64,000 nucleotides of DNA from Verrucomicrobiota bacterium (GCA_963205275.1 CAUJIH010000027.1:1-64000), one strand, 5' to 3'. Positions 9,337 through 17,537 are shown, numbered from the stretch's first letter. Numbers and translations are program-made. The notes: generated from the sequence alone by a model not told the origin.

Positions 9337-9585
9337 ATGTCCGTCCAGTTGATGGAGCTTTGGAATCAGGTGAGTTCTCTCTCTTGGGGCCGACTTGCGT
9401 ATTACGGGGGAAGTGCCTTTGTCTTTATCGTTCTTGGCCTAGTGACAGGATACTTCGTCTGGCGTCGTACGCACATGCAGTCGCTCGATGCGGAGGGGGA
9501 GGTCCGGCGCTCTAATGATCAGTTGAGTCGACTGCAGGAGGACGTGAAGAAAGAGGAGGAGAATCTGTCTGCTGGATCCGAGTAA
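9337..9585 (+). CDS. Small single-span membrane protein with coiled-coil tail
   Basis: An 82-residue protein whose ATG lies 5 bp after the stop of the giant coiled-coil gene, so it is surely co-transcribed. It has one membrane helix (YYGGSAFVFIVLGLVTGYFVW, about residues 23-43), a basic stop-transfer patch (RRTH), and a charged helix (LDAEGEVRRSNDQLSRLQED) with heptad spacing. The architecture, and the G-G-x-x-F at the head of the helix, resemble the protein at 5699, so the two may be distant paralogues. No known family is recognised. It probably partners the large protein through its tail (inference). Confidence 0.75.
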   Translation: MSVQLMELWNQVSSLSWGRLAYYGGSAFVFIVLGLVTGYFVWRRTHMQSLDAEGEVRRSNDQLSRLQEDVKKEEENLSAGSE

Positions 9586-9614
9586 GATAGAGAGTAGACG
9601 GCCGTGACGAAACT

Positions 9615-10619
9615 TCAGATGACATCATCTGCCACTACGGGGGCATCCGGGTCAGAGATGTGTGCCCATGCGTGGACATGAGGTGACCCACGAAAATACC
9701 AAGCCATGTGGGGGCCTTCGATTCGCCAGTTGTCCCAGACCTTATCGTCCCCGATATCGGCTTCGCGGTAAAATACTAGGTGCAGATCATCCATTCCGCC
9801 CTTTTTCACGAACTCCATCGCCTTGACTCGATCACTCTCGCGGAAGGGCATCAGCAGATCGTCGAGAATCTTCTGAAGGCCTGCTTTCTGATCCGGACTC
9901 ATCTCCGAAAGTGCTAGTCCTAGCAGATCACCACGAGTCCGGCGAAGCTTAATTGTCGAAGAATCATCCGGCGTGCGCTTGTCTTGCAGGGCTTTTTCCC
10001 GCTGTTTTCCGTCGAGCATCGTGAACAGGCGATTCGCGCTTTGGGCTTGATACCAGTAGGCGTTCCCTCGATGCTCCGGTCCTTCGTCAAAGCTCTCTGC
10101 TGCGTGACCATAGAAAATAGGGCCGCCGAAGGCCTTTCCTGAAGCCGCCTCCCCACCCACTCGGCGGGTACAGTGACGACCCGTCAAGACGAACTGAAAG
10201 TCCCCGTTGCTCGGATCGCCGAAGATCGCGATGGAGCTGTCGCCGAAGCCCTTCTTCCCACTGTCGTGTTCGACCTGTCGGATCACTGTTTCGGCATATT
10301 CTTCGCTGTGAGCCGCCAGAAATATCTCACGAACCAGCCTGTTCTGATCCGCATTCAAAAAGGTGTCGATTCGCTGTTTAGTGATGTGCCAGTTATTTGA
10401 AATTTTCCGTCGGAGAGGATTGTCGAAGGGGTAGACCAGTTCTTTGCGTTGTACCTCATCGAGCGAGGAAAAGAGTTCTTTCACCAAAGATTCTGCCTTT
10501 GGGACGGGTTTTGGGACTGGAGGATTCTCCGCCGCGAGTGAGAAGCCCGAGGTAGGAAATGTGGAGAACCCTACCCCGGAAAGCGCGGCTCTGCGAAAGA
10601 ATTGACGTCGGGTGGTCAT
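9615..10619 (-). CDS. DUF3500 family protein with Tat-type signal
   Basis: A 334-residue protein with a twin-arginine leader (TTRRQFFRRAALSGVGFSTF) and a mature domain that fits the DUF3500 family: VKELFSSLDEVQRKELVYPF, the NNWHIT segment, LTGRHCTRR, FGGPIFYGHAAES, and the C-terminal GPHMAWYFRGSPHVHAWAHI. The clustered His residues suggest metal or heme handling, but the family has no established activity. The start at 10619 is 15 bp after the stop of a cytochrome c gene on the same strand, so the two probably form a secreted redox pair (inference). The gene converges with the envelope operon, leaving only 29 bp between stops. Confidence 0.85.
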   Translation of the reverse strand: MTTRRQFFRRAALSGVGFSTFPTSGFSLAAENPPVPKPVPKAESLVKELFSSLDEVQRKELVYPFDNPLRRKISNNWHITKQRIDTFLNADQNRLVREIFLAAHSEEYAETVIRQVEHDSGKKGFGDSSIAIFGDPSNGDFQFVLTGRHCTRRVGGEAASGKAFGGPIFYGHAAESFDEGPEHRGNAYWYQAQSANRLFTMLDGKQREKALQDKRTPDDSSTIKLRRTRGDLLGLALSEMSPDQKAGLQKILDDLLMPFRESDRVKAMEFVKKGGMDDLHLVFYREADIGDDKVWDNWRIEGPHMAWYFRGSPHVHAWAHISDPDAPVVADDVI

Positions 10620-10634
10620 AAAAGGGAGGGCGAA

Positions 10635-11078
10635 TTAATTACTGAGTTCGTCGAGGAAGGCCACCAGTTGAATCAAGTCGCCTACCCGGAGAATATTCCA
10701 GAAACTGGGCATAGGAGAATTTTCAGCTTTGAGATTGTCACCGAGTCGCATCATCGCGATGCGATACTCCTCCGCCACGACGTGGTTCGGATTCATAATT
10801 GCTTGAGCGAAGTCGTCACGCGTCCACTTCGCATGGCGGTCGCCTCCTAACTCGATCACTAAACGAGGCTCGAGGTCGATCTTTGGCAGCTTCGTCGATC
10901 CAGCGTTATGACACTGATAGCAGCCGTGCTGAATGAACAGATTCTTCCCCGTCTCGGCTTTGCCCGCCGGAAAGACAGAGGCACTCTTCGCAGCGTCTTG
11001 GGCAGAGAGTGGGGGTGAGCAGAGAAGAGACGCGACAGTGAGCAGCAGGAAGAATCGATGAACAGATCTCAGGCGCAT
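10635..11078 (-). CDS. Small periplasmic c-type cytochrome
   Basis: A 147-residue protein with a signal peptide (residues 1-27, hydrophobic core FFLLLTVASLLCS) and one heme-binding CYQCH motif at 53-57, near the start of the mature part. A later Met (MMRLGDNLKAENSPMPSFWNIL) may supply the sixth heme ligand. The fold is a mono-heme class I cytochrome. ATG 11078 is chosen because it starts directly at the signal peptide; a longer frame begins at 11117. It precedes the DUF3500 gene by 15 bp on the same strand, so it may serve as its electron partner (inference). Confidence 0.85.
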   Translation of the reverse strand: MRLRSVHRFFLLLTVASLLCSPPLSAQDAAKSASVFPAGKAETGKNLFIQHGCYQCHNAGSTKLPKIDLEPRLVIELGGDRHAKWTRDDFAQAIMNPNHVVAEEYRIAMMRLGDNLKAENSPMPSFWNILRVGDLIQLVAFLDELSN

Positions 11079-11188
11079 ATCTGGAGAAAAGTGACCGTCG
11101 CTAACATACCAGATCACAATGCGATCCGTAAACAGAGAAATCGCGGAAAGTGATTTCTCGGGGAGCTAAAGGATCTGTCTGCGCTCTC

Positions 11189-12037
11189 TTACAAGATCGT
11201 TTGCACGAACTTCTCGGGAACGAAGGGTTGGAAATCCTCAGCACTTTCACCTGTGCCGATGAAGCGCGTAGGCACGCCTAGCTCGTGCTGGATGGCAACG
11301 ACGCTGCCGCCTTTGCCCGATCCATCGAGCTTGGTGACGATCACTCCCGTGAGGTCGAGAGTAGACTGGAACTCGCGGGCTTGGGAAACGGCATTTGAGC
11401 CAGTAGTGGCATCGACAACGATCCATCGCTCGTGCGGCGCAGACTCGTCCTGTTTCGCCAGAGTTCGACGAATTTTCTTCAATTCCTCCATCAGATTATG
11501 GCGAGTGTGGAGTCGCCCTGCCGTGTCGCAAATCAGATAGGCTGCTCCTTCGGTGATTGCCTTGCGGTGAGCCTCGAAGCAGACGGCAGAGGGATCGCCC
11601 TGATATTGCGTAGCCACGACGGGGACGGAGATGCGTTCTCCCCAGATTTTCAGTTGTTCGATCGCGGCAGCACGGAAGGTGTCTGCAGCGGCCAGTACCA
11701 CGCCATGCCCTTGGTTTTTCAGAAAGGCAGCCAGCTTAGCGATGGAGGTTGTTTTACCAACGCCATTGACTCCCGCGACCAGAATCACGGTCGGATGCCC
11801 GACTGTGCCAGGTGCTGGTGGAGCGACTGCGGTATTGCCCAAGATCGCTGTGATCTCTTCACGACAGGTCTCCGCCACAGAATCAGCGTCGAGTTTGCCT
11901 TTTTTGCGACGCAGTCGTTCGACGATCTCGAGAGAAAGCCTTATACCGAGATCGGCGCGGACGAGCGTTTCTTCCATATCGTCCCAGTCGATCTCCTTGC
12001 CGCGAAAGCGAGAGAGAATATTCTGAAAAAGCCCCAT
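11189..12037 (-). CDS. ftsY: Signal recognition particle receptor FtsY
   Basis: SRP receptor GTPase of 282 residues that docks ribosome-SRP complexes at the inner membrane. It has the NG domain only: helical N part (MEETLVRADLGIRLSLEIVE), P-loop GVNGVGKTTS (89-98), DTFRAAAIEQL, G3 CDTAGRLHTRHNLMEEL, G4 VTKLDGSGKGG and the closing GTGESAEDFQPF. The acidic A domain of E. coli FtsY is missing, which is normal in many phyla. ATG 12037 lies 3 bp from the nusB stop, so translation is probably coupled. This is the last gene of a four-gene operon that starts at 15096. Confidence 0.97.
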   Translation of the reverse strand: MGLFQNILSRFRGKEIDWDDMEETLVRADLGIRLSLEIVERLRRKKGKLDADSVAETCREEITAILGNTAVAPPAPGTVGHPTVILVAGVNGVGKTTSIAKLAAFLKNQGHGVVLAAADTFRAAAIEQLKIWGERISVPVVATQYQGDPSAVCFEAHRKAITEGAAYLICDTAGRLHTRHNLMEELKKIRRTLAKQDESAPHERWIVVDATTGSNAVSQAREFQSTLDLTGVIVTKLDGSGKGGSVVAIQHELGVPTRFIGTGESAEDFQPFVPEKFVQTIL

Positions 12038-12040
12038 ATC

Positions 12041-12490
12041 TCACGATTTGCGAATCTTGTCTAGAATTCCGTTGATAAAGCGATACGAGTCTTCTCCGCC
12101 GAAGCGCTTTGCGATTTCAATCGCCTCGTTGATCGCCGCTTGTCTCGGGATGTGATCCGACCACAGGATTTCGTAAATTCCGAGCCGGAGAATATTGCGG
12201 TCCACGATTGAAACCCGTCCGAGCGAGTAATTCTCCAGTCGCTCGGTGAGAATCGAGTCGATGTCTTCAAGGTGCGATGCGACGCCATTTACTAGCTCTT
12301 CTGCGAAGGTCTGTACTTGGGATTTGGCATCGCGAAGCTGCCAGAAATCAGAAAGTTTCTCTGGAGTGAATTCTAGCGTTCCCTGTGCGTCATTCGCATA
12401 CAGGAATTGGAGCGCCGCTTCACGGGCGTCGCGACGGGGACTGGGAGCTTTCGGTTTCAGAGCTAGGGTGGGCTGGGGATGGGAATCCAT
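12041..12490 (-). CDS. nusB: Transcription antitermination factor NusB
   Basis: NusB (149 residues) works with NusE/S10 at boxA sites in rRNA antitermination. The family pattern is clear: RRDAREAALQFLYA at the start, then VQTFAEELVNGVASHLEDID, LGRVSIVDRNILRLGIYEIL, IPRQAAINEAIEIAKRFGGEDSY split across the end, and a short FINGILDKI tail. The frame is open further upstream inside apbE, but ATG 12490 (MDSHPQ) gives normal NusB length plus a short tail and has a GGAGG about 15 bp upstream. It therefore overlaps the apbE 3' end by 71 bp in another frame. Confidence 0.93.
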   Translation of the reverse strand: MDSHPQPTLALKPKAPSPRRDAREAALQFLYANDAQGTLEFTPEKLSDFWQLRDAKSQVQTFAEELVNGVASHLEDIDSILTERLENYSLGRVSIVDRNILRLGIYEILWSDHIPRQAAINEAIEIAKRFGGEDSYRFINGILDKIRKS

Positions 12491-13544
12491 CAGATCGAAG
12501 AAATACCTCCTTACCCTCGTGCATGAGGACAATTTGGCACTCGATTCCTCGCTTATTCCGGATGAATTGCAACCCTTCCTTTCCCCCGAGAAGCACCACG
12601 GCTGTTGCGTAGCTGTCTGATGTCGTCGCATCGGGAGCGATGACGCTAGCACCGATGCGTTCGGTCAGCCCGAGGCCTGTTTTGGTGGAAATGATATGGG
12701 AATAACGAACTTCCTCGTGTTCCCAGTATTGGCGAGAGTCGCCGGACGTAGAAATGGCTTGATTCACTAGTGTAATGGCCTGCAAGTCTTTAAGGTTGTG
12801 ACCGATATCAAGCGTTTCGATTCCGACGCGCCATCCGCTCTCTCCGGGGGGGGGCTCTCCGACGGCGATATCGCCACTCGCTGCGACCAAGCTGCGTGGG
12901 AAGCCAGATTCGCGAAGGATTTTTAGAGCAGCATCGGAGGCGTATCCCTTCGCGATCCCACCGGCGTCGAAAAGCATCCCCGCAGAGCGTTTTGTAATCG
13001 TCTGAGCCGCCGAATTCAGTTCTAGAAGCTGATACCCTGTTCTTGCTTTCGCCGAGAGGAGTTGCTTTTCTGTGGGGAGCTTGTCGTTCTTTCGGCTCAT
13101 TCGCCAGAGCCGAATGAGAGGACCAGCGGTGATGTCAAAGGCTCCGTCGGTTTCTCGCGCAAGAGTTTCTGCTGTCGAAAATAGGCGAAATAGGTCATCA
13201 CTCACCGTGATCGGCTGATCGACGGGCGCTTTCGCCAAAAGGTTGATTTCGGATTCCGGCAGATAGTCGGAAAGAGCCTGATCGAGCTGAGTAATTCGCG
13301 AAAATACAGCTTTTACCACTGGGGCGAGTTCGGATTCGCGTCCATCCTCTACCCAAGTCCGAACCGTAAATCGGGTGCCCATGTGGGCTTCGACGAAGGT
13401 GAGTAGCTTCCAGCCGCTTTTTGAATCTTCAGAGTGGATCGTCCGTCCGGCGATCAAAAAGACGACTACAAAACAAAAAGAAAGGCGAAGCACGAAGCTC
13501 GCCTTTCCTTGGTTGAATCGTGAAGAAATCACGCTTTCAGGCAT
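12420..13544 (-). CDS. apbE: FAD:protein FMN transferase (ApbE family)
   Basis: A 374-residue exported ApbE-type flavin transferase that attaches FMN to Thr/Ser of redox proteins such as NqrC/RnfG. After an N-terminal hydrophobic helix (VLRLSFCFVVVFLIAG) come MGTRFTVRTW, DYLPESEINLL, the FAD-contacting ETDGAFDITAGPLIRLWR, the hallmark DAGGIAKGYASD, AASGDIAVGE, and YSHIISTKTG plus ATTSDSYATAVVLLG for Mg2+ binding. The ATG at 13544 has a GGAG upstream. The C-terminal 20 residues (rich in Ser and Pro) are encoded by the stretch that also starts nusB. The substrate is not obvious here: no Nqr/Rnf gene lies nearby. Confidence 0.93.
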   Translation of the reverse strand: MPESVISSRFNQGKASFVLRLSFCFVVVFLIAGRTIHSEDSKSGWKLLTFVEAHMGTRFTVRTWVEDGRESELAPVVKAVFSRITQLDQALSDYLPESEINLLAKAPVDQPITVSDDLFRLFSTAETLARETDGAFDITAGPLIRLWRMSRKNDKLPTEKQLLSAKARTGYQLLELNSAAQTITKRSAGMLFDAGGIAKGYASDAALKILRESGFPRSLVAASGDIAVGEPPPGESGWRVGIETLDIGHNLKDLQAITLVNQAISTSGDSRQYWEHEEVRYSHIISTKTGLGLTERIGASVIAPDATTSDSYATAVVLLGGKEGLQFIRNKRGIECQIVLMHEGKEVFLRSDGFPSPAHPSSETESSQSPSRRP

Positions 13545-13548
13545 GGGA

Positions 13549-15096
13549 TCAGTCTTCTCCGATCGTACCTAGATTCCAAAGCTGGTTCATCTTCTCAGCA
13601 TCCGGGACTGCTAGTGGACGGACGATGCGGAATCCCAGCCAGTGTGCGTCCGTATGATACCAAATCGATTTCGGAAGCTGAGGATCTTGATCTTTCCATT
13701 TTGCGGAAGAGGCGATGCGGCGAGCACTGCGCAGTTCCTCTGGCGGATCATACCAAGAACCGCCGCGAGCGACACGAGGATAGAGAGTGGTGGGAATCTC
13801 GAGCGGATTCTCAGTAGTCTTGTCCTTAAATTTCGCGTAGCCATCCGCAAGATACTGGTCGAGGCACCATTCCATCACGTTCCCGTGCATGTCGTAAAGT
13901 CCCCATGGATTAGGCTTTTTAGTCCCGATTTTTTCGTAACCCACCCGGACCTGCTCTGGATCCATCACCGCATATTCCGCCAACTTGTCAGTGGGACAGC
14001 TGTAGGGACCGGTGGTTCCGGCGCGGCAGGCATATTCCCATTCTGCTTCGGTAGGCAGGCGATAGTAGTGGCCAGTTTGAGCGCTGAGCCATTCGCAGAA
14101 CTTACTGGCGGCGTGTTCCGTCATACAAATGGCTGGAAAGCCGTCAATTCCCATGCCGAAGCTCATCTCAACGTAAGGCGTGGTGGGACTGGATACGATA
14201 TCCACTGGTTGAGCATCGGCAGGGATACTCTCGGGGGAACCATCCTTGTGGCGAGCGATACCAGTGATCATGAAGGGTTCATACTGATTCCATGTAACTT
14301 CGAATTTTCCCATCCAGAAGGGGGAGATTTTCACCTTATGTTGTGGCCCCTCATTGGCCTCACGTCCTGCCTCGTTATCCGGGCTTCCCATCAGAAATTC
14401 CCCACCTTTGATCGCGACCATGTCGTATTTCACACCTGTCTTTGGGATCGTATTGGTGTAGTCTTTCATATCAGCCTCGGTCTTTTCCGTGGAAACAGTC
14501 AGAATGTTTTCGCGGATGACTTTGACGAGTTCCAGATTGTCGCCGGGACCGGATTTCGTATCATCGCCTCCGCCTCCTAGTTTCACGCCTTCAGGCCAGA
14601 CAGCACCTTGCTCGATCCAGAGACGCAGCATCTTTTGCTCTTTGGCCGAGAAAGGTCCACCCTTGCTCAGGAGAGGGAGGATGTTGTTCTTGAAGTTCAT
14701 GCGCGGAGTCTGCTCCAGCACCACGTCGTCAGGCCAATGAGCGCCCTCTTCTATCCAGACTTTCAGGATCTCCTGTTGTTCTTTCGTGAGTGGAATTTCT
14801 TTTTCGGGCGGCATGATGTCATTGCTGTCCTTGGGCTCGGTCGTCATCCAGTAGCTGGCGCTTCCATCTGGATCTTTCGGTACGATCACTTCGCCCTTAT
14901 AATTCTTTCCGCCAGCAAAGGCGGCCTTTTTCGTATCCATTCGGTAATCACCCTCCTGCTTTTCAGGGCCGTGACAATGGATACAGGTGGCTTCGATCAG
15001 CGGCTTCACCTGGGTCATGAAGTCCACCGTTTCGGCGTTCGATAATGCGGGGGCAAGACCGCCCACGAGCATCAGGGATAGTGTTTTTCTCAGCAT
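13549..15096 (-). CDS. PSCyt1 heme domain fused to SUMF1-like domain
   Basis: A 515-residue exported protein. A signal peptide (1-20) precedes a planctomycete-type cytochrome module with CIHCH at 38-42, DYRMDTKKAAF, and the closing EQQEILKVWIEEGAHWP (107-122). A second, headless copy of that closing helix follows (EQKMLRLWIEQGAVWP, 153-168) without any CXXCH. From about 225 a SUMF1/FGE-fold domain runs to the end (GGEFLMGS, YRLPTEAEWEYACRAGT, YDMHGNVMEWCLDQY, ARGGSWYD, GFRIVRPL). The catalytic cysteines that formylglycine-generating enzymes carry after the RGGS motif are absent, so it is unlikely to oxidise sulfatases. It leads the operon apbE-nusB-ftsY with a 4-bp gap. Confidence 0.88.
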   Translation of the reverse strand: MLRKTLSLMLVGGLAPALSNAETVDFMTQVKPLIEATCIHCHGPEKQEGDYRMDTKKAAFAGGKNYKGEVIVPKDPDGSASYWMTTEPKDSNDIMPPEKEIPLTKEQQEILKVWIEEGAHWPDDVVLEQTPRMNFKNNILPLLSKGGPFSAKEQKMLRLWIEQGAVWPEGVKLGGGGDDTKSGPGDNLELVKVIRENILTVSTEKTEADMKDYTNTIPKTGVKYDMVAIKGGEFLMGSPDNEAGREANEGPQHKVKISPFWMGKFEVTWNQYEPFMITGIARHKDGSPESIPADAQPVDIVSSPTTPYVEMSFGMGIDGFPAICMTEHAASKFCEWLSAQTGHYYRLPTEAEWEYACRAGTTGPYSCPTDKLAEYAVMDPEQVRVGYEKIGTKKPNPWGLYDMHGNVMEWCLDQYLADGYAKFKDKTTENPLEIPTTLYPRVARGGSWYDPPEELRSARRIASSAKWKDQDPQLPKSIWYHTDAHWLGFRIVRPLAVPDAEKMNQLWNLGTIGED

Positions 15097-15249
15097 GGTT
15101 TCAGCAATAGATCGGGAAGTATGCAGAAATTCCGGGAGGTGGCAAGAAATTTGAGCGACGCAAAGGAGCGAGGGAGAGGTAGGAAGGAGCGATCTGAGAG
15201 GGTAAGGCTTGTGACGACACCCTGTTCTCCTCTCTGGTCCTCTCTGGTA

Positions 15250-16707
15250 TTACGGCTTTTGCGGAGCGCTGTTCGGCGAGAACTGGTAATCTGTATGGTC
15301 GGGGATGACTTGGACGCTGGTGGTGAGTTTCAGTCGATTCCCGCTCGACAAGCGGTAGGTGAGTTCGACCATGAAGGCGGTCCATCCCTGCTCCGGGCTA
15401 GGAACACTGGCTTCGATCACGCCATCCTGAAGCTTCAGAGGAGTGCTAGTCCAAGCGGCGCCGAGTGTTTCGAGGCGGAAGTCTCGCGCTTTCGGATTCG
15501 TTGCTTGCCAGAGAGCGATAGATTCCGGCAGATCGGTGACATTGACCCGGATTCGCCCCTTTTCCAAAGTCCAGGCGAAGCGAGGCAGCGCTTCCTTCGT
15601 CAGGAGGGCCTGATAAAAGGCGAGCCAGGTCTCGCCCATGTCGCTGTTTTTCATCGAGTGATCCGTATTGGGGACATAGCGTAGATAATTCTGCCCCGGC
15701 AGATCGTGGAAGTAAAACTGGGAAGAATCAGGTAGAAAAAACTGATCTCCGCAGGCGTTGAGAAGCAGTTTCGGCATCGTCAGGCGAGAACGGTATTCGT
15801 AGGGATCTTCGATTTTTCTTAGTTGCTCGAACTGAGGTGTCCCGAACCAATCCATAATGTGAGACTGGGTGTAGTCCTTAATGGCCGGTGCCCAGAAGCC
15901 GTAGGCCGCATAATGATGCAGCATGGAGGGTTTCATGTTCAGAACGTCGATGACGATAGGGATGATTCCGACCACGCGCTTGTCCACTGCCGCCGCAGTC
16001 CAAGTCGTCCAGCCGCGCTTGGATACTCCGGAGATCACGAATTTATCGACCACGTGATTTCCTGCCTCGGGAGCGGCGCAGAACGCTGTGATCGCATCCA
16101 TCGCCCGCACGGCGCTCTTGGTCATGGGCAGGCGAGCGGGCCATGTTTCGTCTCCTGTGCGAAGAAACTTGTCCCAAGTGTAAGCGATGATTGCATCTTC
16201 TTTTCGTTCGATGCCATCGTTGTTGAAAATTAAAGGCTGATTCGGGACGTTCCACAACTCGGCGGTAATCGATCCGGTGGCGATGGCGGCTTGGACGAGA
16301 TCTCCTCGGATGCCGTCAGGAGCGGGGCGATCATTGTTTCCTCCGCTGATCATCAGAGCTGCGGTATTACTCTTGACCTCCTTTGGAATCGCGATTGCGA
16401 TCCAGTGTTTCCATTCTGGATGATTCACTTCCTCAGCGCTTCGCCAAGTCTGGGAGGTCATTTCGAGGATGTGCAGTGTCCCTTTCGGAGAGGACTGAGA
16501 TTGCAGTAATTTGAAATGAAAGGAAGGATCGGGGGCGGCAACATAGCGGTCGAGGGCGGTCATCTCAGTCATCGAATCCGCTGATTCAGGTTGGGTCGGG
16601 ACTATCGCTGATCCTTTTGCTGTAGGTTCGGATCGAAGAGGGGTGGAACTCCATGTGAGCACGAGAGCCAGAGCCATGGCGGTACGGGAGAGAGAGGAGA
16701 TATGCAT
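15250..16707 (-). CDS. PhoPQ-activated pathogenicity-related (PqaA-like) protein
   Basis: A 485-residue secreted alpha/beta-hydrolase-like protein of the PhoPQ_related family. A signal peptide (MHISSLSRTAMALALVLTW) precedes ALDRYVAAPDPSFHFKL, AIAIPKEVKSNTAALMISGG, the nucleophile-elbow-like ISGVSKRGWTTWTAAAVDKR, VVGIIPIVIDVLNM, and a late LRYVPNTDHSM that could provide the catalytic His. ATG 16707 begins exactly at the signal peptide; the frame continues upstream to 16872 without family support and would cross the cupredoxin terminator. Activity is unproven for the family. A 153-bp gap separates it from the downstream PSCyt1-SUMF1 gene. Confidence 0.88.
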   Translation of the reverse strand: MHISSLSRTAMALALVLTWSSTPLRSEPTAKGSAIVPTQPESADSMTEMTALDRYVAAPDPSFHFKLLQSQSSPKGTLHILEMTSQTWRSAEEVNHPEWKHWIAIAIPKEVKSNTAALMISGGNNDRPAPDGIRGDLVQAAIATGSITAELWNVPNQPLIFNNDGIERKEDAIIAYTWDKFLRTGDETWPARLPMTKSAVRAMDAITAFCAAPEAGNHVVDKFVISGVSKRGWTTWTAAAVDKRVVGIIPIVIDVLNMKPSMLHHYAAYGFWAPAIKDYTQSHIMDWFGTPQFEQLRKIEDPYEYRSRLTMPKLLLNACGDQFFLPDSSQFYFHDLPGQNYLRYVPNTDHSMKNSDMGETWLAFYQALLTKEALPRFAWTLEKGRIRVNVTDLPESIALWQATNPKARDFRLETLGAAWTSTPLKLQDGVIEASVPSPEQGWTAFMVELTYRLSSGNRLKLTTSVQVIPDHTDYQFSPNSAPQKP

Positions 16708-16780
16708 AACTGAGCTGAACAAGAAGGGAATGGCCGATGGCGAAAATCGGGCTAAAAGGACGGCGGCGATAGGAATCGGA

Positions 16781-16817
16781 TATAAAAAACCCGATCCGAA
16801 AGAGATCGGATCGGGTT
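16781..16817 (-). terminator. Intrinsic terminator of the cupredoxin gene
   Basis: A perfect 12-bp stem (AACCCGATCCGA at 16788-16799, partner at 16806-16817) with a 6-nt loop. Read on the minus strand it is followed by TTTTATA, as expected for transcripts from the cupredoxin gene that ends at 16886. On the plus strand a shorter T/A stretch follows, so it may also work weakly in the other direction. Confidence 0.9.
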
Positions 16818-16885
16818 GTAAAAAGTTTATATTAGAAAACGCAATTTCTCGCGACTTGCAGAGCAAGCACACGCGAGTCCTTGCT

Positions 16886-17350
16886 TCAGGGGGTGACTTT
16901 CATCACACCTTTCATGATCGCCCAGTGACCAGGATAGGTGCAAATGTAGGGGTAATCTCCCGCTTCCGTAGGAGCGGTGAATTCAATCGTGTCCTGCGTC
17001 CCTGGTTGAACCAGTTTCGTGTGAAAGAGAATATCTTCCGACTCAGGGATCGCGTTCTTGGTCGTCAGAAAGGCCGGGTCGCTGATGGCATTATTGGAAG
17101 CCATCCCGACAGCCATGTCCTTTCCAGGTTTCACGATCAGCAGATTGTGGGGCTGTTTGGTTACGCTGTCTGCGGGATTGATGAGTGTCAGCTTCACCTT
17201 TTGTGCAGGCTTCACTGTGAACTCTTTAACATCATAGAGGAACTGGACCTTGTCCGCAGTAATCGTGATCTCAGCGACATCCTGAGAACGCAGAGCGAGA
17301 GGAGAGGCCAGAACGGAGGCAACACAGAGGATTTGTAGGATTGACTTCAT
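16886..17350 (-). CDS. Secreted cupredoxin (azurin/plastocyanin-like)
   Basis: A 154-residue blue-copper protein. The signal peptide is at 1-22 (ILQILCVASVLASPLAL). The mature domain starts VAEITITADKVQFLYDVKEF. Copper ligands can be placed at His in KQPHNLLIV and at Cys, His and Met in YICTYPGHWAIMKGVM, the usual C-x(4)-H-x(3)-M-type loop. It likely shuttles electrons in the periplasm. ATG 17350 begins at the signal peptide; the frame is open to 17395. It has its own terminator (16781-16817) and an AT-rich divergent promoter region upstream, so it is monocistronic. Confidence 0.9.
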   Translation of the reverse strand: MKSILQILCVASVLASPLALRSQDVAEITITADKVQFLYDVKEFTVKPAQKVKLTLINPADSVTKQPHNLLIVKPGKDMAVGMASNNAISDPAFLTTKNAIPESEDILFHTKLVQPGTQDTIEFTAPTEAGDYPYICTYPGHWAIMKGVMKVTP

Positions 17351-17404
17351 ATTTGGATTCAGTGTAGAGCGGGAATCGTCCCGCCGACCGCGCACTGTAG
17401 AGCA

Positions 17405-17537
17405 GAGAAATCATCATGCAATCGACGATTTTTCAGTCTAAAGAAAATAATTTTAAAAATTATTTGCAGAAAGATTAAATAATCTGTATTTTTATGATAA
17501 TTCCATTATTTCTATTTAATTTCAAATAAATCAATCT
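17405..17537. promoter_or_regulatory. AT-rich divergent promoter region with 9-bp palindrome
   Basis: The gap between the divergent cupredoxin and receiver genes is strikingly AT-rich compared with its surroundings. It holds a near-perfect palindrome at 17446-17464 (AATAATTTT, one base, AAAATTATT) and further A/T runs up to the start at 17538. This could be an UP element, a nucleoid-protein site or an operator serving one or both genes. No single -10/-35 pair stands out. Confidence 0.5.

Noticed and set aside
11135..11159. 8-bp inverted repeat GAGAAATC/GATTTCTC upstream of the cytochrome start and below ftsY
   Set aside because: No T tract and no neighbouring signal; could be chance.
13642..14580. 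312-codon open frame on the plus strand opposite the SUMF1-like gene
   Set aside because: No recognisable domain, and the opposite strand carries strong family motifs throughout.
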